A DNA stretch of 29,417 nt from JAVBMV01 sp031552145 (lineage in GTDB: Bacteria; Myxococcota; Myxococcia; Myxococcales; UBA5297). This document shows positions 17,179-27,524 of this stretch, one piece after another. Location: positions 1 through 29,417 of the forward strand of contig JAVBMV010000018.1 in NCBI GenBank assembly GCA_031552145.1, given 5' to 3'. The translations under genes were made by a program, and so were the position numbers. Below the pieces are notes generated by a model. The model searched no databases and was not told where the DNA came from. It saw only the letters and a program-made list of their open reading frames with translations. The stretch's first letter is position 1. Each line of letters begins with the position of its first letter.

Positions 17179-18462
17179 TCATGGCTTGCGCGCGTCGAGC
17201 TTCGACGCTCCGGCACGGCGCCGGACATCGTCCATATCTTCCCTGTCCGCGTCGGGCTCCGCCGCCAGATCGGCGGTGGTGATCGCGCCGCGGCCGAAGC
17301 GCGCCTCAATCCGATCGAGCACGCCGTTGAGCTTGGCGGCCCGCGCCTTGGCTTCGCGCACGGCGCCCTCATCTTTCGAGCGCTCGGCGCCGAAGAGCGA
17401 AAGCTGCGCGGGCGCGCCCATCGGGTTCGCCTCGCCAGCGCCGGTCAGCTCCTGGGCCGAGACCCCCGTCAGTCGGATTGCCTTGTCACGCGCGACGCGC
17501 CCTAGGAGCGCGAGCGCCTCACGATAGAGCGTCTGGCCATCGTCGGTCGGCTCCTCCAGAGTGCGCCGCCGGGTAATGGCTTCGAAGTCCGAGTATTTGA
17601 TCTTGAGCTGGACAACGCGCGCGCGCATCTTCGCGCGCCGCAGCCGCCGGCCGACCCTCAGCGCCTGCGAGTGGAGATGGGGTCGCAGCGCCTCGTCGCT
17701 GCGCAGGTCGTGTTCGAACGTATCCTCCGCGCCGACGCTCTTCGCCTCGCGATCGGGGAGCACTCGGCGCTCGTCGATTCCCTGGCTCAGCCTCCAGAGC
17801 TGCAGGCCCGTCTGGCCAAAGCGCTCCTCCATGAAGCGCTCCCCGCGAGCGGCGATGGAGCCGATGGTCGGGAGGCCGCACGCCTTGAGCTGCTCCTCCA
17901 TCTTGGAGCCCACACCCCAGAGCCGCGAGACGGGTAGCGGCGCCAGGAAGTCGCGCTCGCGCCCGGAGGGGACCTCGAACTGACCGTTGGGTTTTCCGTG
18001 GTCGGAGGCCATCTTGGCGACGAACTTCACCGCGGCGATCCCGGCGGTGCAGGGGAGGCGCACCTCCTTGGCGATCCGCTCGCGCAGCATCGTCGCGATG
18101 GCCCATGGAGAGCCAAAGAGCGAGGTGGAGCCGGTAACGTCGATGAACGCCTCGTCGAGCGAGAGCGGTTCCACGAGCGGCGTCACGCTCTCGAAGATCG
18201 AGAAGATCGCGTCGCTCGCCTCGGCGTAGGCCTCGAAGCGGGGGCGCTGCACGATGGCTTGAGGCGCCAGCTTCAGTGCTCGAGCCATCGGGATCGCGCT
18301 CCTCACTCCGAATGGGCGGACCTCGTAGGAGGCCGCGAGCACTACGCCTCGGCGCGGATCGCCCCCCACGATGATGGGCTTGCCGCGCAACTCCGGAAAG
18401 TCGCGCTGCTCCACCGACGCATAGAAGGCGTCCATGTCGATGTGGAGGATCGCGCGCTGCAC
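17179..18462 (-). CDS. dinB: DNA polymerase IV (Y-family translesion polymerase)
   Basis: 427 aa. The start is GTG at 18462 with AAGGAG just upstream. Motifs of DinB are intact: HIDMDAFYASVE (7-18) with Asp9 as metal ligand and Phe13 as steric gate, YEVRPFGVRSAIPM (46-59), and SLDEAFIDVT (101-110) with Asp103 and Glu104. The helix-hairpin-helix region contains LWGVGSKMEEQL, and the little finger ends near residue 335. The beta-clamp motif QLSLF is at 353-357. About 70 residues follow it (KLNGVLDRIEARFG and an acidic stretch), so the clamp motif is internal rather than terminal. It begins 9 bp after the SDR stop, so the two form an operon. No LexA box was recognised. Confidence 0.96.
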   Translation of the reverse strand: MQRAILHIDMDAFYASVEQRDFPELRGKPIIVGGDPRRGVVLAASYEVRPFGVRSAIPMARALKLAPQAIVQRPRFEAYAEASDAIFSIFESVTPLVEPLSLDEAFIDVTGSTSLFGSPWAIATMLRERIAKEVRLPCTAGIAAVKFVAKMASDHGKPNGQFEVPSGRERDFLAPLPVSRLWGVGSKMEEQLKACGLPTIGSIAARGERFMEERFGQTGLQLWRLSQGIDERRVLPDREAKSVGAEDTFEHDLRSDEALRPHLHSQALRVGRRLRRAKMRARVVQLKIKYSDFEAITRRRTLEEPTDDGQTLYREALALLGRVARDKAIRLTGVSAQELTGAGEANPMGAPAQLSLFGAERSKDEGAVREAKARAAKLNGVLDRIEARFGRGAITTADLAAEPDADREDMDDVRRRAGASKLDARKP

Positions 18463-18471
18463 AGACGCTCC

Positions 18472-19332
18472 TTAGCTGCCGGTCAGGCCATAGTGGTTGC
18501 GGACGAACCACTCGCGTACCCGCTCGGGCGCGAGCCGCTCCAGCAGGCAGAGCGTCCTGGCCCAGCGGCCGATGGGAAAACGGGCGGGCGGGTCGCGGCG
18601 CCTGGAGAGGCGCACGAGCGCGGCGCCGAGCAGCTCCGGAGAGGCGCCGCCCCGCTCTTGCCGCTCGACCTCGGTCAACGCTCGGCGCGAGCTGCTCTCG
18701 TAGAGCGACCCTGGTGCGATGAGCGCGCGCCTGGCATCGACGAAGCCGGTGGCGAAGTCGCCCGGCTCTACCAGCGTCACCCTGACGCCAAAGGGGCGCA
18801 GCTCCATCCGCAGGGCGTCGCTCATGGCCGCGAGGGCCGCCTTGGAGGCGGAGTAGTGGGCTTGAAATGGGAGCGAGAGGCGCCCCGAGAGCGAACCGAG
18901 GAAGAGGAGCTGTCCGCGCCGCTGCCTCAGCGCCGGGAGCAGCGCCCGGGTGAGAGCCATCGGCCCGAAGAGGTTCACCGCATATTGACGCTCCATCTCG
19001 CTCTCGCCCTGCTCCTCGGCGGGGCCGAAGAGGCCGAAGCCGGCGTTCTGAATCAGCAGGTCGAGGCCTCGCTCCGCGCTCCACTCCGTGGCGCGCGCGG
19101 CGAAGCACTCCAGCGACGCTCGGTCGGAGAGCTCGAGCGGGAGCAGGGTAACGGAGCCGCTCGAACCGGCGAGGTCGCGCGCATAGTCCGCTGTCAGGCG
19201 GAGCGCCCTCTCCTCTCCGCGGACCGTGCCCAATACCTCTGAACCCGCCTTGGCGAAGGCGAGCGCGGCGGCGCGACCCAATCCGCCACCCACACCAGTG
19301 ATGAGAACGCGTCGCGCCAAGGGTCGCCCCAT
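18472..19332 (-). CDS. Classical short-chain dehydrogenase/reductase
   Basis: 286 aa from the ATG at 19332, chosen for the GGAGGAG ribosome site; an upstream in-frame start at 19368 lacks one. The Rossmann motif TGVGGGLG is at 12-19, NAG at 96-98, the catalytic Ser in GSLSG (146-150), and Tyr160 and Lys164 in YSASK. EPGDFATGF is the usual post-active-site strand. The N-terminus favours NADP(H)-type binding only weakly (Arg38 after the second strand). It is upstream of dinB in one transcription unit and divergent from the AOS-family synthase with 81 bp between starts. That context makes reduction of a 3-keto long-chain product possible (3-ketosphinganine reductase-like), but the sequence alone only supports a general SDR. 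Confidence 0.88.
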   Translation of the reverse strand: MGRPLARRVLITGVGGGLGRAAALAFAKAGSEVLGTVRGEERALRLTADYARDLAGSSGSVTLLPLELSDRASLECFAARATEWSAERGLDLLIQNAGFGLFGPAEEQGESEMERQYAVNLFGPMALTRALLPALRQRRGQLLFLGSLSGRLSLPFQAHYSASKAALAAMSDALRMELRPFGVRVTLVEPGDFATGFVDARRALIAPGSLYESSSRRALTEVERQERGGASPELLGAALVRLSRRRDPPARFPIGRWARTLCLLERLAPERVREWFVRNHYGLTGS

Positions 19333-19345
19333 TTCGTCTCCTCCA

Positions 19346-19375
19346 TTGTTCGACACGAGACCGGGCAACTATACT
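19346..19375 (+). promoter_or_regulatory. Candidate promoter for the AOS-family synthase
   Basis: TTGTTC (19346-19351), an 18-bp spacer and TATACT (19370-19375, 5/6 match to -10). The predicted start near 19382 gives a leader of about 32 nt to the ATG at 19414 and fits the short divergent gap with the SDR. Confidence 0.45.
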
Positions 19376-19413
19376 CCGCGGGCTACGACAGCTGAGCAGC
19401 GAGGCGCATCTGA

Positions 19414-20664
19414 ATGGACATCTTTGAAGCCTGTTTTTCTTGGCAGGAGGCCGAGCTGGTCAAATCCTCCGGCCTCTATCCCTATTACCGAACGCTCTCC
19501 TCCTCGGAGGGCTCTACCGTCGAAGTCGATGGCAAGCGCGTCATCATGCTCGGCTCCAACAACTACCTGGGCTTGACGCACCACCCCGACGTCTTGGCGG
19601 CGGCCCACGACGCGCTCGATCGCTACGGCACTGGCTGCACCGGCTCGCGCCTCCTCAACGGCAACCTCGATCTGCACGAGTCGCTGGAGCGCGAGCTGGC
19701 CGAGCACTTCGGCAAAGAAGCGGCGCTCGTCTTCAGCTCCGGCTTCCTCGCCAACCTGGGCGCCGTTTCGCTCCTGGGGCATCAGGAGGGCGCTGTCCTC
19801 TTCTCCGAGCGCGAGAACCACGCCAGCCTCGTCGACGGCGTTCGCTCGGCAAGGAGCGACACCCGCCTCTTCAAGGACCTAGACGACCTCGAGCGGCAGC
19901 TGGCGCAGGGAACTCAGTGGGAGCATGCCCTGGTCGTCACCGACGCGGTCTTTTCCATGTCAGGAAGGGTGCTCGACCTGAAGCGTCTCACCGCGCTCAA
20001 GCAAAAATATGGCTTTCGCATCTATCTGGACGACGCCCACGGCGTAGGGGTCCTGGGCCACCAGGGGCGCGGCGCGGCCGACGCAGCGGGGGTCGGCGCC
20101 GAGATCGATCTCATCTTCGGCACCTTCAGCAAATCCTTCGCCAGTCTCGGTGGCTTCATCGTGGGTGAGCGCCCCGTCATCGACTATCTGCGCCACAAAG
20201 CGAGGACCATCATCTTTTCGGCGGCCATGCCCCCCTCCGCGGCGGCCTCGGCGCTCGCGGCGCTGCGCCTCATGCGTTCCACCCCCGAGCTCTTCGAGAA
20301 GCTCTGGGAGCGCGTCGCCTTCTTCCGCAGGGGAGTGGAGCGGCTCGGCTACCACACCATGGGGAGCACCACCCCTATCGTGCCCCTGCTCGTCGGCTCC
20401 GAGTCGCTTGCCTTCCGCATGTGCCGCGAGGCGCTCGACCTGGGGCTCTTCGCCACTCCGGCTATCTATCCCGCGGTGCCGTTGGGGCAGGCGCTCATCC
20501 GCACTTCGGTCACGCCCGCGCATACGGAGGAGCAGCTCGCCCACGCCCTCGGCGTCTTCGAGCAGCTCGCGGCGCGCTACCCCATCCCCAAAGTGACTGA
20601 CGCCGCGCAGCTCCCTGCCGCCGAAGAGATGGACTTCAGCTACCTCTTCCCCGAGGAGGCGTAG
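19414..20664 (+). CDS. AOS-family PLP synthase, probably serine palmitoyltransferase
   Basis: 416 aa, fold-type I PLP enzyme of the alpha-oxoamine synthase family. The PLP lysine is Lys240 in GTFSKSFASLGG. His136 (ENHAS) stacks on PLP, and Asp206 and His209 lie in LDDAHGVG. The block YGTGCTGSRLLNGNLDLHESLE (from about 71) and the TFSK(S) context resemble soluble bacterial serine palmitoyltransferases more than BioF or glycine C-acetyltransferase (from family memory). The expected reaction is decarboxylative condensation of serine, or another small amino acid, with an acyl thioester to a 3-keto amine, starting sphingolipid synthesis. No bioA, bioD or tdh neighbours support the alternatives; a divergent SDR does sit next to it. 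No acyl-carrier gene is seen. The start has GAGGCG upstream (19401-19406). Its TAG stop lies inside an inverted repeat. Confidence 0.85.
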   Translation: MDIFEACFSWQEAELVKSSGLYPYYRTLSSSEGSTVEVDGKRVIMLGSNNYLGLTHHPDVLAAAHDALDRYGTGCTGSRLLNGNLDLHESLERELAEHFGKEAALVFSSGFLANLGAVSLLGHQEGAVLFSERENHASLVDGVRSARSDTRLFKDLDDLERQLAQGTQWEHALVVTDAVFSMSGRVLDLKRLTALKQKYGFRIYLDDAHGVGVLGHQGRGAADAAGVGAEIDLIFGTFSKSFASLGGFIVGERPVIDYLRHKARTIIFSAAMPPSAAASALAALRLMRSTPELFEKLWERVAFFRRGVERLGYHTMGSTTPIVPLLVGSESLAFRMCREALDLGLFATPAIYPAVPLGQALIRTSVTPAHTEEQLAHALGVFEQLAARYPIPKVTDAAQLPAAEEMDFSYLFPEEA

Positions 20665-20745
20665 GGGCGACCGGCGGTCGCCCTTGGTCGCGCAAACGGG
20701 ATACCCAACATGGCCGGCCAAGGGCGCGGCGAGCGGCGCCCCTAC
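20661..20745. repeat. Intergenic inverted-repeat element spanning two stop codons
   Basis: An 85-bp segment with perfect 9-bp ends GTAGGGGCG (20661-20669) and CGCCCCTAC (20737-20745). It contains inner self-complementary stretches such as GCGACCGGCGGTCGC and TGGCCGGCCA. The TAG stops of the synthase (20662-20664) and of the convergent LpoA-like gene (20742-20744) are each part of an end. A related sequence follows spoVR at 29042. It could act as a bidirectional terminator through its hairpins. Confidence 0.75.
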
Positions 20746-22778
20746 ATGGCCGGGTCGTCGAGTTTCAGCTCTTCGATTCCTTCTTTGCCGATGGTGAGGA
20801 AGAAGAGCGGCTTCTGCACCTCGCCCCGCTCGTCGAAATGGAAGTCGCCGGTCGCGCCGGCAAAGTTCTCCTTGGCCCGCAGCGCCTCGAGGAGAGCGTC
20901 GCGGGAGGTGGGCGCCTTCGTCTCGATGATGTGACGGAGCAGCTTGGCCGTGTCGTAAGCGGAAGCGGCCAGCAGCGAGGGATCCTTGCCGTTGTTTGCG
21001 GCGGCCCAGGCCTCGGTGAAGGCGCGCGTCGCGGGGCGCTCGCTCCGAGCGAAGAAGCCGTCGACGAAGACCGCGCACTGGACGAACTTCCCGCCGCGCT
21101 CCACCAGCTCGTTGTAGTTCCAACCATTCGCGCCGAGGAGCTGCACAGTCCGCGCCTGGCGTCCGATGGTGGCCGAGATGCGCCGCAGATCATCGGGATC
21201 GCAGATGTTGGTGATCACATCTTCCACCGCCAGCGCCGGCGCGATGAGTCCGATGTTCCGGTAGAAGTCGGGGATGAAGAGCGCGTCGAAGGTGACCACG
21301 GGCGCGGAGGCGCGTTTCTTGGCCTCCTCCAACGCCTTCTTCTGCCGGTAGGGGTCTTTAATGCTCTCCATGATCTCGCGCCTGCGCTCGAGGTAGGCGT
21401 CGCCACCTACGCCGCTCGCGCGCGGGATGAGCTTGCGCAGAATGGGGCCGTAGGTGGTCGTGTCGGAGGGGTAGCTCTCCACCCCCTTCACCTCGCCGCC
21501 CCGCGCCTCGACCGCCGCCTTGAAGGCGGTCATCAGCTCCGTGCCGTAGGGAATCGAGGGGTAGAGGATCCCGAGCTTCTTCTTTCCCCTGCGCAGGACG
21601 GCATAGTCGGCCAGCGCCTCGGCTTGGGCCCTGTGGGTCAGCATATGGCGGAAGACATAGGGACCGATCTCGGAGAGCCCCTCAGCGAAGGAGAGCGTGA
21701 CGATGGGTGTCTCCTGTGAGTCGGCCTCCGACGCCGCGCTCTCCGTCTCTTCGCCCAGCACTGGCCCGATGATCCCCAGGACATGCTCTTTCTCGATCAG
21801 CTCCGCCGCCATCCTGCGCGGCGCCGCTGGATCGGCGGCGGAGTCCCGCACCACCAACTGCACCGAGCTGCCCTCGAGCGCCAGCTGGACCGCCGAGAGG
21901 ATCGTCTTCCCATAGAGCTGGTTCTTGCCGCTCATCGGCGCGAGCAGGCCGAGCGTTTTGGCCTGTACACCCGATGAGGAGACCTGGCTCTGCGCGAGCA
22001 GCGCCGTCGCCTCTGCCGCATAGATCGAGTGGGGCGCGCGGCGCAGGAGCTCCTCCAGTGCCTCCGCCGCGCGGCTCCTGTCGCGCAGGTGCAGCAGCAC
22101 CCGCGCCAGCTTCATCTGGATGGCCGGCCAGGCAAGGGATTCCGGCGAGGTCTCCTCGGCCAGCTTTGCCACCTCGTTGAAGGGAGCGCGATCCAGCGTG
22201 TCCTCGACGCCTCTGCGCGTCCGCTCCTGCAGCGCGCGATCGTCCGGAGCGAGCGACGCCCGGTAGAGATGCCACTCGAGCGCGGCGCCAACGTTCTTCT
22301 CTTCCTCGGCGGCGCGCACCAGCGCCTCGGCCGCGCGCGGCCGCTCGCGCTCGGGCAGTCGCCGGACCAACGGCGCCAGCGTCTGCAGTCCCTTGGCGTG
22401 CTCGCCCAGCTCCACCTGCGAAAGCCCCAGGTGGTAGCGCGAGGCGTCGGCATAGCGGTAGCTGGGGAAGCGCTCTAGGAGTTCGAGGTAGGCGTCGCGC
22501 GCCTCCGCCCAGCGCCGTTTGGCGAAGTCCGTCTCCGCCGCTTTGAAGAGCACCTCGGCGACGGCCTCGTTCTCCTGGGCATCGCGCGGCAGTTCGTCGA
22601 GCATGTCGCGCGCCTTGCTCGAGTTCCCGGCCTTTGCCTGCGCCTCGGCTTGGTCGACGCGCCGCCGCGAATCAGGGTCGAGCTCCTCTCGGGTGGCCAC
22701 GCGCTTGGGGCAGGCGGCCGCGGCGAGCAGCGCGGCGAGGCAGAGGGCGACTTGGGCTCTTGTGGGGCGTAGCGACAC
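20742..22778 (-). CDS. LpoA-like lipoprotein: TPR region plus type 1 periplasmic-binding fold
   Basis: 678 aa from GTG at 22778 with AAGGAG 8 nt upstream. The signal MSLRPTRAQVALCLAALLAAAAC has the lipobox AAAC (Cys23). Residues about 35-265 are helical TPR-type repeats (AEARDAYLELLERFPSYRYAD is typical). Residues about 273-665 form a Peripla_BP_6/Leu-Ile-Val-binding fold: KTLGLLAPMSGKNQLYGKTI, then VLGIIGPVLGEET, a central DALFIPDFYRNIGLIAPAL and AASAYDTAKLLRHII. This architecture matches penicillin-binding-protein activator LpoA, which stimulates PBP1a from the outer membrane, but an orphan solute sensor is possible. It is the second gene of the dnaJ operon (69-bp gap). Confidence 0.87.
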   Translation of the reverse strand: MSLRPTRAQVALCLAALLAAAACPKRVATREELDPDSRRRVDQAEAQAKAGNSSKARDMLDELPRDAQENEAVAEVLFKAAETDFAKRRWAEARDAYLELLERFPSYRYADASRYHLGLSQVELGEHAKGLQTLAPLVRRLPERERPRAAEALVRAAEEEKNVGAALEWHLYRASLAPDDRALQERTRRGVEDTLDRAPFNEVAKLAEETSPESLAWPAIQMKLARVLLHLRDRSRAAEALEELLRRAPHSIYAAEATALLAQSQVSSSGVQAKTLGLLAPMSGKNQLYGKTILSAVQLALEGSSVQLVVRDSAADPAAPRRMAAELIEKEHVLGIIGPVLGEETESAASEADSQETPIVTLSFAEGLSEIGPYVFRHMLTHRAQAEALADYAVLRRGKKKLGILYPSIPYGTELMTAFKAAVEARGGEVKGVESYPSDTTTYGPILRKLIPRASGVGGDAYLERRREIMESIKDPYRQKKALEEAKKRASAPVVTFDALFIPDFYRNIGLIAPALAVEDVITNICDPDDLRRISATIGRQARTVQLLGANGWNYNELVERGGKFVQCAVFVDGFFARSERPATRAFTEAWAAANNGKDPSLLAASAYDTAKLLRHIIETKAPTSRDALLEALRAKENFAGATGDFHFDERGEVQKPLFFLTIGKEGIEELKLDDPAM

Positions 22779-22847
22779 GAGGCGGCTCCTTACCCTGCTC
22801 GAATCGGGAGCGGGGAAGGAGCTTCATCCGTCAGGTCGGCTACGAGG

Positions 22848-23987
22848 TCAAGCCGAAGCTTGGGTGAAGAGCTCGCGCACCTTCCCCCAGAAGCTCTTCG
22901 CCTTGGGATGGATCTCGGCGGTACTGGCCGCGGCGAACTCCTCGATGAGGCGCCGCTGCTCCTTGTTCAGGTTGGTCGGCGTCTCGATGATGACCCGCAC
23001 ATGTTGGTCGCCTCTCCCGAAGCTATTGAGGTGCGCGATCCCCTTCCCTCGCAGTCTGAAGGCGTGGCCGCTCTGCGTGCCTGGGGGAATCTTCAGTTCG
23101 ACTTCTCCCGCCAACCCGGGAATCTGGATCGTCTTTCCGAGGACGGCATCCGCGAAGGAGATCGGGACCTCGCAGAAGAGGTCGTCCTCTTCTCGCTGGA
23201 AAAAGGGATGCGCCCGCACGTGCAGCACGACATAGAGATCCCCGGGAGGCCCTCCCGCCGCGCCCGCGCCGCCCGCGCCCGCGAAGCGGATGCGGGTTCC
23301 GTCGTTCACGCCAGCGGGGATCTTCACGGGGAAGCTCACCTCCGTCGCGACCGAGCCCGCTCCCCGGCAGGTGGCGCAGGGGTCTGAGATGACGCGCCCC
23401 GCACCGCCGCAGTGGCCACAGGTGCGGGCCACCGCGAAGAAGCCCTGCGAAAAGTGTACCTCGCCCGCCCCCTTGCAGGTTGGGCAAGTAGTGGGGGAGG
23501 TGCCCTTCTTGGCGCCGCTTCCCGAGCAGTCGTCGCACCCCTTGGCGCGCGTGATGCTGCTCGTCACTTCGGCGCCGAAGGCCGCCTGCTCGAAGGTGAT
23601 CTCCAGATCGTGGCGCAGGTCCGAGCCCCGGCTCGGCCCGCCGCGACTCCTGCCGACGCGCCCGCCGAAGAACTCGCTGAAGAGGTCGCCCAAGATGTCG
23701 TTGATCGAGCCCGTAAAACCAGAGTAGCCGCCGAAGCCCTCGAAGGGATTTCCGTCGACCCCCGCGTGCCCATACTGGTTGTAGCGGGCGCGCTTGGCGT
23801 CATCGGAGAGCACCGCGTAGGCCTCCGAGGCCTCCTTGAACTTCTCCTCGGCCGTGTGGTCGCCGGGGTTCTTGTCCGGGTGGTACTTGAGCGCCGCCTT
23901 TCGATAGGCGCCCTTCACCTCCTGCGCGGAGGCGTTCCTCTCGATTCCGAGCACTTCGTAGTAGTCGCGCTTCTGAGTTGAGACCAT
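22848..23987 (-). CDS. dnaJ: Chaperone protein DnaJ
   Basis: 379 aa, the usual DnaJ length. The J domain (8-75) holds HPD at 36-38 (KYHPDKNPG), followed by a Gly/Phe-rich linker (80-118). Four zinc-binding CxxCxGxG motifs start at C151, C168, C190 and C204. Two C-terminal beta domains and a dimerisation tail complete a type I DnaJ. It activates DnaK ATPase and binds unfolded clients. dnaK and grpE are not in the window. The start ATG at 23987 has no clear Shine-Dalgarno, although the protein start MVSTQKRDYYEVLGI aligns well with other DnaJs. No CIRCE operator was found. It leads the LpoA-like gene on the same strand. Confidence 0.96.
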   Translation of the reverse strand: MVSTQKRDYYEVLGIERNASAQEVKGAYRKAALKYHPDKNPGDHTAEEKFKEASEAYAVLSDDAKRARYNQYGHAGVDGNPFEGFGGYSGFTGSINDILGDLFSEFFGGRVGRSRGGPSRGSDLRHDLEITFEQAAFGAEVTSSITRAKGCDDCSGSGAKKGTSPTTCPTCKGAGEVHFSQGFFAVARTCGHCGGAGRVISDPCATCRGAGSVATEVSFPVKIPAGVNDGTRIRFAGAGGAGAAGGPPGDLYVVLHVRAHPFFQREEDDLFCEVPISFADAVLGKTIQIPGLAGEVELKIPPGTQSGHAFRLRGKGIAHLNSFGRGDQHVRVIIETPTNLNKEQRRLIEEFAAASTAEIHPKAKSFWGKVRELFTQASA

Positions 23988-24287
23988 GGATTATGAACGC
24001 AGGTGGCTGCCCAAGTACCTGAAATGTGTGCCGGATTCGCCCGGAAGACCGCGCCGTGGCGCGCGCCGGAGCTTTGAGCGGCGGCAATATAACGCGCCTT
24101 CCCCTCTTGGCAATCCGCGCGCCCTCCCCAGCGGGCTCCCCCACCGAGGCTCGCTCTCTCTCCCTATCTGGGGGCGAGCAAACAAGCCCATCGCTCCATA
24201 GCTGTCGGGATGCGGAGCGGACGGGGCTCCGCGGGATGGACCGAAACACTTCCACCACAGCTCGCCGCGGGCGAAGAGGTTGGATCG
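23988..24287. other. 300-bp divergent dnaJ/prkA intergenic region
   Basis: This region separates dnaJ (-) from prkA (+). It contains one good - strand promoter (24086-24113) and the prkA ribosome site GAGG (24276-24279). I see no CIRCE inverted repeat, no RNA gene and no convincing small ORF. No convincing prkA promoter was recognised, so a sigma factor other than sigma70 may serve it. Confidence 0.5.
24086..24113 (-). promoter_or_regulatory. Candidate sigma70-type promoter for dnaJ
   Basis: On the - strand: TTGCCA (24108-24113, 5/6), a 16-bp spacer and TATATT (24086-24091, 5/6). Transcription would start near 24079, about 92 nt before the dnaJ ATG. It is the best sigma70-like match in the gap. 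Confidence 0.55.
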
Positions 24288-26354
<2,067 letters not shown>

Positions 26355-26388
26355 CGCCGCGCTTCGGCTCTAAAGAGAGGGGGGGGCC

Positions 26389-27495
26389 ATGTCGACCAGG
26401 ATCGGGCACGACCACGGCCGGTTCAAGCAGATCATCCGCGGCCGCATCAAGTCGAACCTGAGAAAATACCTGCAGAAGGGCGAGATGATCGGGCGGCGCG
26501 GCAAGGAGCTGATCAGCATCCCGCTCCCCACGATCGACATCCCCCACTTCCGCTTCGGCCACAGACAGCAGGGTGGCGTGGGGCAGGGGGAGGGCGAGGT
26601 GGGGACCGTGCTTGGCCCCGGCAATGTCAGGCCGGGCCCGGGCCAGGCAGGGGAGAGTGAGGGAGAGCACCCGCTCGAGGTGGACGTCACCTTCGACGAG
26701 CTGGCCGAGATCCTGGGCGAGGAGCTGGCCCTGCCCAGGATCAAGCCGAAGGGAACGGACCGAACCACCGCGAGCCGCGTCCGCTACACGGGGGTGAACA
26801 CCTCCGGCCCCGAGTCGCTGCGCCACTTCCGCCGCACCTTCAAGCAGGCCTTGAGGCGGCAACTGATTACCGGCACCTACGACTTCGAGCGGCCGGCCAT
26901 CGTCCCGACGCGCGCGGACAAGCGCTACCGCACCTGGCGCGTCGAGACTGTGCCCGAGGCGAGCGCCGTCATTCTCTACATGATGGATGTCTCGGGCTCG
27001 ATGGGCGACGAGCAGAAGGAGATCGTGCGAATCGAGAGCTTCTGGCTCGACACCTGGCTGCGCAGCCAGTATCGCGGCATCGAGTGCCGCTACCTCATCC
27101 ACGACGCCGTGGCGCGCGAAGTCGACCGCGAGACCTTTTTCCATACGCGCGAGTCGGGCGGGACGATGATCTCGTCGGCCTACAAGCTCTGCCGCGACAT
27201 CATCCGCGCCGACTACCCGAGCAGCGCCTGGAACATCTACCCCTTCCACTTCTCCGACGGCGACAACTGGTCCGCCGACGACACACGCCTCTGCGTCGAG
27301 CTCCTGCGCGACGAGATCTTGCCCGTCTCCAACCTCTTCGCCTACGGCCAGGTGGAGAGTCCTTATGGCTCGGGCCAGTTCATCAAGGATCTGCGCGAGA
27401 CCTTCGGCGAGGCCGAGAACGTGGCGCTCTCCGAGATCGCCGACAAAGACGCCATCTACCACTCCATCAAGGCGCTTCTCGGCAAAGGGCGCTAG
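26389..27495 (+). CDS. DUF444 protein (YeaH/YhbH family), vWA-like
   Basis: 368 aa. The N-terminus IGHDHGRFKQIIRGRIKSNL is characteristic of the YeaH/YhbH family. A Gly-rich flexible stretch (60-95) links it to the rest. DVSGSMG (200-206) is a MIDAS-type metal motif of a von Willebrand A-like domain, and FSDGDNW and HFRRTFKQ are also family blocks. It is required for sporulation-related or stress functions in B. subtilis and is the partner of PrkA. It starts 34 bp after prkA with a GAGAGGGGGGG purine run in front of the ATG at 26389. It is followed by spoVR after 29 bp. Confidence 0.95.
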   Translation: MSTRIGHDHGRFKQIIRGRIKSNLRKYLQKGEMIGRRGKELISIPLPTIDIPHFRFGHRQQGGVGQGEGEVGTVLGPGNVRPGPGQAGESEGEHPLEVDVTFDELAEILGEELALPRIKPKGTDRTTASRVRYTGVNTSGPESLRHFRRTFKQALRRQLITGTYDFERPAIVPTRADKRYRTWRVETVPEASAVILYMMDVSGSMGDEQKEIVRIESFWLDTWLRSQYRGIECRYLIHDAVAREVDRETFFHTRESGGTMISSAYKLCRDIIRADYPSSAWNIYPFHFSDGDNWSADDTRLCVELLRDEILPVSNLFAYGQVESPYGSGQFIKDLRETFGEAENVALSEIADKDAIYHSIKALLGKGR

Positions 27496-27524
27496 ACCCG
27501 CCGGGCGAGGCGCACGAGGCTGCG

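Noticed and set aside
17519..19108. 529-codon frame across dinB and the SDR on the same strand
   Set aside because: Reads out-of-frame through two genes with intact active-site motifs; Arg/Ala-rich and motif-free.
23988..24287. CIRCE (HrcA) operator for dnaJ
   Set aside because: No TTAGCACTC/GAGTGCTAA inverted repeat was found in the gap.
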